The notes under the pieces: model-generated
Databases searched by the model: none
The model's input: only the letters and a program-made list of their open reading frames with translations
What the model was told of the DNA's origin: nothing
Position numbers and translations under genes: made by a program
Part shown: positions 58,566-64,000 of the stretch, one piece after another
Numbering within the stretch: position 1 is the first letter of the stretch
Layout: each line of letters starts with the position of its first letter
DNA from: an uncultured Bacteroidales bacterium
GTDB lineage: Bacteria > Bacteroidota > Bacteroidia > Bacteroidales > UBA932
Assembly: GCA_900316525.1 (NCBI GenBank)
Contig: ONDF01000002.1
Span: 62,001 to 126,000, forward strand
Reading direction: 5' to 3'
Length of the DNA: 64,000 bases

Positions 58566-61500
58566 CCGCTGGAGCACCTTGAGGGCTGTATCCAGGGAGT
58601 TGACGCCCCGGGAGACGGTGCGCAGTTTGCCCTTGTCCTGGTTCACCTTGAAGAGCGCCGGATTGTCATTGACCTTGCCGATGACCCGCTCGAACTGTCT
58701 GGACTGGTAGTAGCCGGACATCGGGTTGGACACGAAGAACATGATCTGCATCCCGTTCTTGACGATGATCTTCTCGAAGCCGGAGCAGGCGCCGAGATTG
58801 CGGATCTTCACTACCGTCAGGAGGTTCTTCACCTGCGGCGGCATCGGCCCGAACCGGTCCTCCAGCTGACGGCCCAGGCGGTCTATCTCGCGGTCGTCCT
58901 TGAGGCTGTCCAGCTGCTTGTAGATGCGGATCTTCTCCGCGGTGATGTCGATGTAGTCGTCCGGAATGAGCGCCGGCTGGTCGGTTTCCACGGTGCAGTC
59001 CTCGACGAAACTCTCGCGGGACTGCTTGGTGGAGATGCCCGTTTCCACGCCCAGTTCCTCCATCGCCTCGGACAGGATCTGCTGATAGGTTTCAAAGCCC
59101 ATGTCGGTGATGAAGCCGCTCTGCTCCGCGCCCAGCAGGTTGCCGGCGCCGCGGATGTCCAGGTCCTGCATCGCGATGTTGAAACCGCTGCCCAGGTCGG
59201 AGAACTCCTCAATGGCTTTCAGGCGGCGCCGGGCGTCCTCCGTGATGGAAATGAGCGGCGGAACAACCAGATAGCAGAACGCCTTCCGGTTGGAGCGGCC
59301 CACGCGGCCCCGCAGCTGATGCAGGTCGGAAAGACCGATGTTCTGCGCCTGGTTGATGATGATCGTATTCGCATTCGGGATGTCCAGGCCGTTTTCGATG
59401 ATGGTCGTACACAGGAGCATGTCGTAGTCACCCCGCATGAAATCCAGCATCTTGTTTTCCAGTTCCTTCGCTTCCATCTGTCCGTGCGCGACGCAGATTT
59501 TCATATCCGGAACGAGCCGGTGCAGGATGTCGTGGATGGCGGGGAGTTCTTCCACCTTGTTATGCAGGAAGAAGATCTGGCCGCCCCGGTTCAGTTCATA
59601 ATTGATGATGCTCTTGATTTCCTGCTCGTCGAACAGGATGATTTCCGTCTGGATGGGAATCCGGTTCGGCGGCGGGGTACTGATAATACTGAGGTCGCGC
59701 GCGCCCAGGAGGGAGAACTGGAGGGTTCTCGGAATCGGGGTAGCTGTCAAGGTCAGGGTATCGACGGACGCCTTCAGGTGCCGGAGCCTTTCCTTCGCCG
59801 CCACGCCGAACTTCTGTTCCTCGTCGATGACCAGCAGGCCCAGGTCCTTGAACTCGAAGCCGGCGCCCAGCACCTTGTGGGTGCCGATCAGGATGTCGAT
59901 CTTTCCTTCTTTCAACCGTTTCTTGATCTCGGTGATTTCCTTTGCCGTCCGCAGGCGGCTTACGTAATCGACCGTGCAGGGGAGTCCCTTGAGGCGGGAC
60001 TTGAAGGTTTCGAAGTGCTGGAGGGCAAGGATGGTCGTCGGCACCAGCACGGCCACCTGCTTGGAATCGCAGACGGCCTTGAAAGCGGCTCGGATGGCTA
60101 CTTCCGTCTTGCCGAAGCCCACGTCGCCGCAGACGAGACGGTCCATCGGGCAGTTGTCCTCCATATCTTCCTTGACCGCCTTCGTCGCCCTTTCCTGGTC
60201 GGGGGTATCCTCATACATGAAGGAGGATTCGAGCTCTTCCTGGAGGTAGTTGTCGGCCGAGAAGGCGAAGCCCTTCGAGGCCCGGCGCTTCGCATAGAGC
60301 TGGATGAGTTCCTTGGCGATGTCCTTCACGCGAGACTTCGCCGAGGTCTTCATCGTGGCCCAGGTCTTCGAGCCGAGCTTGTTGATCCGCGGCATCTCCC
60401 CTTCCTTGGACCGGAAGCGGGAGATCTTGTGCAGGGAATGGACGGACACGAAGACGACGTCGTTGTCCCGGTACATCAGTTTCACGACCTCATGGACCCG
60501 GCCCTTGTCGTCGGTCATCTTCACGAGACCGCCGAAAATACCCACGCCATGGTCGATATGGACAATGTAGTCGCCCAGGTTGAAGGAACTCAGGTCGTTC
60601 AGGGTGAGCTGCTCCGACTTTTCCACCGTCCTTCTCAGGCGGACGCGGTGGAAGCGGTCGAATATCTCGTGGTCGGAATAGCAGCAGATGCGGTCCTCGT
60701 TGTCGATGAACCCCGCATGGATGTTCTTTCCCTTGACAAACTCCGGCAAGAGCGCATGCTCGTCCTGCAGCATGATGGACCGGAGGCGCTCCAGCTGGGA
60801 TTCCTTCTCGCCGAAGATGCATACCTTATAATTATTCTCCAGCCTGGTCCGGATATCCGAGAGCAGGAGTTCAAAGTTCTTGTTGAACACCGGCTGCGGC
60901 GCGATGGCGAAAGCCACGCTGTCCACGCCCTGACTCTGGAGCGGGATTTCCAGAAACACATGTCGAAAATTCAACAGTTCCGGGAAAAACGGCTGATCCT
61001 TGTACATATCGGACGAATCCAGCCAGACCACCGCATCCTCTTTCAAGAGCGTCAGAATACTTACTCCGCCCTCCCCCTGGCCGCCGGCGACGATGTCCGG
61101 ATAAATCTCGGCCTTTTCCACCTTGTCGATGGACAGCTGCGTGTTGCAGTCGAAGGTATGGATCTTCTCGATTTCATTTCCGAAGAAAGTGAGCCGATAA
61201 GGATGGTCCAGGGAATAGGAGAATATGTCGATGACCGCGCCGCGGATGGCATACTGGCCCGGGGCCGATACGAAGTCCACGCGTTCGAATCCCAGCTGCA
61301 CCAGCGTCTCGCGCAGGGTGTCGTAAGATATTTCCTGCCCCACGCTGACGGTCAGGAGCGCGCCGGTAATCTTTTCCTGTTCGGGAACCGGTTCTTCCAG
61401 GGCCGTCGGATAAGTGACGATGAACAAGGGACCCTGACCCGGATCCATCATCTTGCCGATGGCGGCCGTGCGCTGGACGCCGAGAGAGGATTTGTAATTG

Positions 61501-61748
61501 CTTCTTTCGACGGCGCCGCCGCTGTCCGGCAGGAAGAAGACGCGGTCGCCTTCCACCAGATTATACAAGTCGGCGCTGCAATATTCCGCCGCTTCCCGGG
61601 AGGGAAGGACGACGAGATGGGTTCCTTTATCCGCGATCTGGGAGAGGATGAACCAACGGGCAGACAGAAATAGCCCGCTGCAGAATGTCTCCCGATTGGA
61701 ATTCATCCTGCGGCGGAGCAAGGCTGTCGATGTTTGACTTATCAACAT
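58557..61748 (-). CDS. mfd: Transcription-repair coupling factor Mfd
   Basis: A 1063-aa superfamily 2 translocase. The N-terminal UvrB-like part (VVLPSREAAEYCSADLYN, PDSGG, the second-domain YAIRGAVIDIFSYSLDHPYRLTFFGNEIEKI) is followed by the RNA polymerase-interacting domain (LGDYIVHIDHGVGIFGGL). The motor comes next: RLVCGDVGFGKTEVAIRAAF (Walker A), LLVIDEEQKFG (DEEQ box), LTLTATPIPRTLQF, LLCTTIIENGLDIPNANTIII and LRGRVGRSNRKAFCYL. It ends in the TRCF domain. It removes stalled RNA polymerase at DNA lesions and recruits UvrA. ATG 61748 is chosen; the open frame goes on upstream through DnaA-box-like DNA. Confidence 0.97.
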   Translation of the reverse strand: MLISQTSTALLRRRMNSNRETFCSGLFLSARWFILSQIADKGTHLVVLPSREAAEYCSADLYNLVEGDRVFFLPDSGGAVERSNYKSSLGVQRTAAIGKMMDPGQGPLFIVTYPTALEEPVPEQEKITGALLTVSVGQEISYDTLRETLVQLGFERVDFVSAPGQYAIRGAVIDIFSYSLDHPYRLTFFGNEIEKIHTFDCNTQLSIDKVEKAEIYPDIVAGGQGEGGVSILTLLKEDAVVWLDSSDMYKDQPFFPELLNFRHVFLEIPLQSQGVDSVAFAIAPQPVFNKNFELLLSDIRTRLENNYKVCIFGEKESQLERLRSIMLQDEHALLPEFVKGKNIHAGFIDNEDRICCYSDHEIFDRFHRVRLRRTVEKSEQLTLNDLSSFNLGDYIVHIDHGVGIFGGLVKMTDDKGRVHEVVKLMYRDNDVVFVSVHSLHKISRFRSKEGEMPRINKLGSKTWATMKTSAKSRVKDIAKELIQLYAKRRASKGFAFSADNYLQEELESSFMYEDTPDQERATKAVKEDMEDNCPMDRLVCGDVGFGKTEVAIRAAFKAVCDSKQVAVLVPTTILALQHFETFKSRLKGLPCTVDYVSRLRTAKEITEIKKRLKEGKIDILIGTHKVLGAGFEFKDLGLLVIDEEQKFGVAAKERLRHLKASVDTLTLTATPIPRTLQFSLLGARDLSIISTPPPNRIPIQTEIILFDEQEIKSIINYELNRGGQIFFLHNKVEELPAIHDILHRLVPDMKICVAHGQMEAKELENKMLDFMRGDYDMLLCTTIIENGLDIPNANTIIINQAQNIGLSDLHQLRGRVGRSNRKAFCYLVVPPLISITEDARRRLKAIEEFSDLGSGFNIAMQDLDIRGAGNLLGAEQSGFITDMGFETYQQILSEAMEELGVETGISTKQSRESFVEDCTVETDQPALIPDDYIDITAEKIRIYKQLDSLKDDREIDRLGRQLEDRFGPMPPQVKNLLTVVKIRNLGACSGFEKIIVKNGMQIMFFVSNPMSGYYQSRQFERVIGKVNDNPALFKVNQDKGKLRTVSRGVNSLDTALKVLQRLQ

Positions 61749-61929
61749 TCCGCTCAAAAAGGCTGTTGAAAAGCTGTTGATAACCCTGTTGATGGAACGG
61801 TGGATAACCCGGCCGGAATTTTTCCCTTCCTTTATCCACAGGTTACCCACCGGGAAAAAGCGGGGTTTTCAACAATTTTCAAAGCACTCAATTAAATGAT
61901 ATTCAGTAAGTTCCTACTAGTTTTCAACA
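61739..61929. other. Candidate replication origin: cluster of DnaA-box-like 9-mers
   Basis: One exact TTATCCACA (61832-61840) is accompanied by one-mismatch boxes TTATCAACA (61739-61747), its complement TGTTGATAA (61775-61783) and GGTGGATAA (61799-61807). Two-mismatch boxes are at 61764-61772, 61843-61851, 61866-61874 and 61921-61929. Strongly AT-rich DNA follows from about 61875 to 61985, suitable for unwinding. The region lies between divergent mfd and ruvB, with genes leading away on both sides. The call is inference; no dnaA gene is in the window. Confidence 0.6.
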
Positions 61930-61974
61930 AATTGACAGGAACATAAACATCATTCAATTTCAATAATAAAATAC

Positions 61975-61982
61975 TATATTTG
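61975..61982 (+). promoter_or_regulatory. Bacteroidetes-type -7 box for ruvB (TATATTTG)
   Basis: TATATTTG matches TAnnTTTG exactly, 24 bases before ATG 62007, with TTC rather than TTG at the -33 position. Confidence 0.6.
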
Positions 61983-62006
61983 TAACTGAAACAGACCCGA
62001 CCGCCC

Positions 62007-63047
62007 ATGAGCGAATTCGACCCGCGCAGCACAACCGACCGCAAAGATAATGAATTGGACGGAATTATCCGCCCCCAGCAGCTGGATGATTTCACCGGAC
62101 AGAAGGAAATCGTCTCGAACCTGGAAATCTATATCAAAGCCGCCAAGATGCGCGGCGAAGCCCTGGACCACACGCTGTTCCACGGCCCTCCCGGCCTGGG
62201 CAAGACCACCCTCGCGCACATCATCGCGAACGAGATGGGGGTCAATATGAAGGTGACGAGCGGCCCTGTCCTCGACAAGCCCGGCGACCTGGCCGGCCTC
62301 CTGACTTCCCTGGAAAAAGGCGACGTCCTCTTCATCGACGAGATCCATCGGCTCTCCCCCGAGGTGGAAGAGTATCTGTACTCCGCGATGGAGGACTATG
62401 TCATCGACATCATGATCGACAAGGGCCCCGGCGCGCGGAGCGTCCGTATCTCGCTGAATCCTTTCACGCTGATCGGCGCGACGACGCGCAGCGGCCTCCT
62501 GACCGCTCCCCTGCGGGATCGCTTCGGCATCAACTGCGCGCTGGAATACTATGATACTGAGGACCTTCGGAAGATTGTCATCCGCAGCGCAACCATCCTG
62601 AACATCGAGATCGACAACGACGCGGCGCTGGAGATCGCGCTCCGTAGCCGCGGCACGGCGCGCATCGCCAACGCGCTGCTCAAGCGCGTCCGCGACTTCG
62701 CGCAGGTGCTCGGCGACGGCCGCATCGACGTGGACATCGCCCGCTTCGCCCTGAACAAGCTCAAGATCGACAAGCGCGGCCTCGATTCCATCGACCACAA
62801 GATCCTCCGCACCCTCATCACCACCTTCAAAGGCGGTCCCGTGGGTGTGGGCACGCTCGCGACCTCCATCTCCGAGGACGCCGGCACCCTGGAGGAAGTC
62901 TACGAACCCTTCCTGATCAAGGAAGGCTTCCTCATCCGCACCCAGCGCGGCCGCGTCGCCACCGACCTCGCCTACCAGCATCTTGGCATGGAATCCTGCC
63001 TCCCCCAGCGCAAATACAACCCCGACGACAACGGAACTCTCTTTTGA
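62007..63047 (+). CDS. ruvB: Holliday junction branch-migration helicase RuvB
   Basis: A 346-aa AAA+ protein. [26 protein letters not shown] is Walker [27 protein letters not shown] is Walker [24 protein letters not shown] is sensor 1 plus the Arg finger, and [21 protein letters not shown] contains sensor 2. The C-terminal winged helix has [44 protein letters not shown]. It drives branch migration with RuvA during recombination repair. It is divergent from mfd and starts next to the candidate origin. Confidence 0.98.
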   Translation: MSEFDPRSTTDRKDNELDGIIRPQQLDDFTGQKEIVSNLEIYIKAAKMRGEALDHTLFHGPPGLGKTTLAHIIANEMGVNMKVTSGPVLDKPGDLAGLLTSLEKGDVLFIDEIHRLSPEVEEYLYSAMEDYVIDIMIDKGPGARSVRISLNPFTLIGATTRSGLLTAPLRDRFGINCALEYYDTEDLRKIVIRSATILNIEIDNDAALEIALRSRGTARIANALLKRVRDFAQVLGDGRIDVDIARFALNKLKIDKRGLDSIDHKILRTLITTFKGGPVGVGTLATSISEDAGTLEEVYEPFLIKEGFLIRTQRGRVATDLAYQHLGMESCLPQRKYNPDDNGTLF

Positions 63048-63048
63048 T

Positions 63049-63849
63049 ATGAAAAAAATACTGTTTACCCTTCTTCTGACGCTGGCGGCCGTGCCGGCGC
63101 TGGCGTGCACGTCGGTAATCATCAGCGGGAAGGTAAGGGCCGACGGGAAGCCGGTGATGATGAAGCATCGGGATACGAGCCACGAGACGAACGACATCCG
63201 GTGGTTCCAGGGCGAGAAGTACGCGTTCATCGGCCTGGTCAATACGGACGAGCCTTTCGACAAGCAGGTCTGGGCCGGGACGAACAGCGCCGGGTTCAGC
63301 ATCATGAATACGGCGACGTACGACCTCAAGGAGGACGACGTGCCGGCCGAGAAGATGGACCGGGAAGGGTATCTGATGTATCGGGCGCTGGAAGTATGCG
63401 CGACGGTGGCGGATTTCGAGCATTTCATCGACACGCTGTCCAAGCCGATGGGGGTGGAAGCCAATTTCGGTGTGATCGACGCCCAGGGCGGCGCGGTCTA
63501 TTATGAGATGGACAACTGGAAGATCCGCGCCAGGTACGATGTGAACGAGGAACCGACTGGTTATCGGGTGGTTACGAACTTTACCTGGCAGGGCCGGGAA
63601 GCGGACCGCAAGGGCGTGGACCGCTATGAGAAGGCCTGCAGCCTGCTCGCCGAAACCTGCATTCCCATCTCCGAATGGGACCACGACTTCCTGATCAACA
63701 AGATCTCCCGCAGCGGCGCGCCGATCCTTCGCAAGATCACCACCGCCTCCGTCGTTTTCGAGAACGGCGTCATGTGGGCCTCCCTGGGCCAGCCGGACAA
63801 GAACCCGTATAAAGCGTATACGGTAGATGGCCGATCAGGTCGGCCATGA
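63049..63849 (+). CDS. Secreted C45-like Ntn hydrolase (acyltransferase/amide hydrolase)
   Basis: A 266-aa protein with a signal peptide (MKKILFTLLLTLAAVPALA) that would be cut directly before CTSVIISGKVRADGKPVMMKHRDT. A Cys exposed in this way at the mature N-terminus is the nucleophile of N-terminal-nucleophile hydrolases such as C45 peptidases and penicillin acyltransferase-like enzymes. The conserved KHRDT, AGTNSAGFSIMNT and NFGVIDAQGGAVYYE stretches fit. It starts two bases after the ruvB stop. The substrate could be a linear amide, but this cannot be read from the sequence. Confidence 0.8.
   Translation: MKKILFTLLLTLAAVPALACTSVIISGKVRADGKPVMMKHRDTSHETNDIRWFQGEKYAFIGLVNTDEPFDKQVWAGTNSAGFSIMNTATYDLKEDDVPAEKMDREGYLMYRALEVCATVADFEHFIDTLSKPMGVEANFGVIDAQGGAVYYEMDNWKIRARYDVNEEPTGYRVVTNFTWQGREADRKGVDRYEKACSLLAETCIPISEWDHDFLINKISRSGAPILRKITTASVVFENGVMWASLGQPDKNPYKAYTVDGRSGRP
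63827..63847. other. Hairpin at the end of the hydrolase gene
   Basis: ATGGCCGA and TCGGCCAT form a perfect 8-bp stem around a 5-base loop that overlaps the stop codon of the hydrolase gene. There is no T run after it, so it may be a weak terminator or an mRNA-stabilising structure. Confidence 0.45.
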
Positions 63850-63948
63850 CGATAATTCCGTAATAGTCCTAAGATTTTTTGTGAAAGTCCTGATTTTTGC
63901 GTAAAATTGCAAGAATTCTGAAATTATAATTTCTCATTTATAACTTAT

Positions 63949-64000
63949 ATGGCTGATACTAAACTTATCTCCAAGATTCCGGAAGGGCCGCTCGCCGAGA
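63949..64000 (+). CDS. Start of a probable fumarate reductase/succinate dehydrogenase flavoprotein (cut by window end)
   Basis: Seventeen codons are visible from ATG 63949: MADTKLISKIPEGPLAE. The segment SKIPEGPLAE resembles the N-terminal extension of Bacteroidales fumarate reductase subunit A, which precedes the FAD-binding loop. Upstream bases 63850-63948 are AT-rich with no gene. The usual cytochrome b subunit gene is not next to it. The call rests on a short stretch and is tentative. Confidence 0.5.
   Translation, partial: MADTKLISKIPEGPLAE

Noticed and set aside
58404..61673. A 1089-codon open frame antisense to mfd
   Set aside because: It lies opposite all the helicase motifs of mfd and has no recognisable domain. 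It is an artefact of strong codon bias.
61749..61850. N-terminal extension of Mfd
   Set aside because: The frame is open, but the extension translates the DnaA-box cluster, and Mfd homologs begin near the residue encoded at 61748.

Overview
The window looks like a chromosomal segment from a high-GC member of the Bacteroidales. The evidence is TAnnTTTG-type promoter elements, families typical of the phylum (OstA-like protein, DUF4412, BlaI/BlaR1 with a TonB domain, the OMP_b-brl_3 type of barrel, and an LptC/TPR/barrel/CoaX operon) and a fumarate-reductase-like start at the right edge. No tRNA, rRNA or CRISPR array was seen. Genus-level placement is not possible from the sequence alone.

Layout. 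(1) 1-6.4 kb, plus strand: the end of a surface barrel protein, two SurA-like periplasmic chaperones, an OstA/LptA-like protein and a DUF4412 protein. (2) 6.5-35.2 kb, plus strand: a large capsule/exopolysaccharide locus. A GC-rich export module (Wza-like lipoprotein, Wzc-like tyrosine kinase, ABC permease, ABC ATPase) is followed by an AT-richer cassette of about 20 kb. The cassette holds GT2, GT4 and GT32 glycosyltransferases, a pyruvyl transferase, an FrhB/GT-D fusion, a DegT-type aminotransferase, an EpsG-like polymerase candidate, a Stealth phosphotransferase and two decayed glycosyltransferase genes. A GC-rich tail follows: DUF5683-like protein, GT4, GNAT and the initiating sugar-phosphate transferase. 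The compositional breakpoints fall inside two genes, the ABC ATPase near 11.24 kb and a GT4 gene near 31.65 kb, which suggests replacement of the central cassette by recombination in conserved flanking coding sequence. (3) 35.2-37.0 kb: an OmpA-like barrel protein that converges on the next block. (4) 37.0-61.7 kb, all minus strand: CpXC protein, a metallopeptidase-propeller-barrel protein, galactokinase, nuclease, a BlaI/BlaR1/TPR/outer-membrane operon, a RAYT-like HUH transposase flanked by 23-nt palindromic repeats, an EEP phosphatase/nuclease, YchF, PpiD-like foldase, LptC, a TPR protein, a barrel protein, CoaX and Mfd. (5) 61.75-62.0 kb: a divergent intergenic region with a cluster of DnaA-box-like 9-mers beside AT-rich DNA, a candidate replication origin. 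(6) 62.0-64 kb, plus strand: RuvB, a C45-like Ntn hydrolase and the first codons of a probable fumarate reductase flavoprotein.

How it fits together. The capsule locus should build an undecaprenyl-linked glycan (initiating transferase at 34.5 kb, then many glycosyltransferases). Pyruvyl, amino and phosphodiester substituents are possible. Export would use the ABC/OPX/tyrosine-kinase system; an EpsG polymerase candidate is present without any visible Wzx flippase. The SurA-like, OstA-like, LptC and PpiD-like genes support outer-membrane protein and LPS assembly. The most unusual items are the RAYT with REP-like repeats, the candidate oriC, the FrhB/GT-D fusion, the mosaic breakpoints within genes, the palindromic candidate BlaI operator and three promoters that appear to give leaderless mRNAs.
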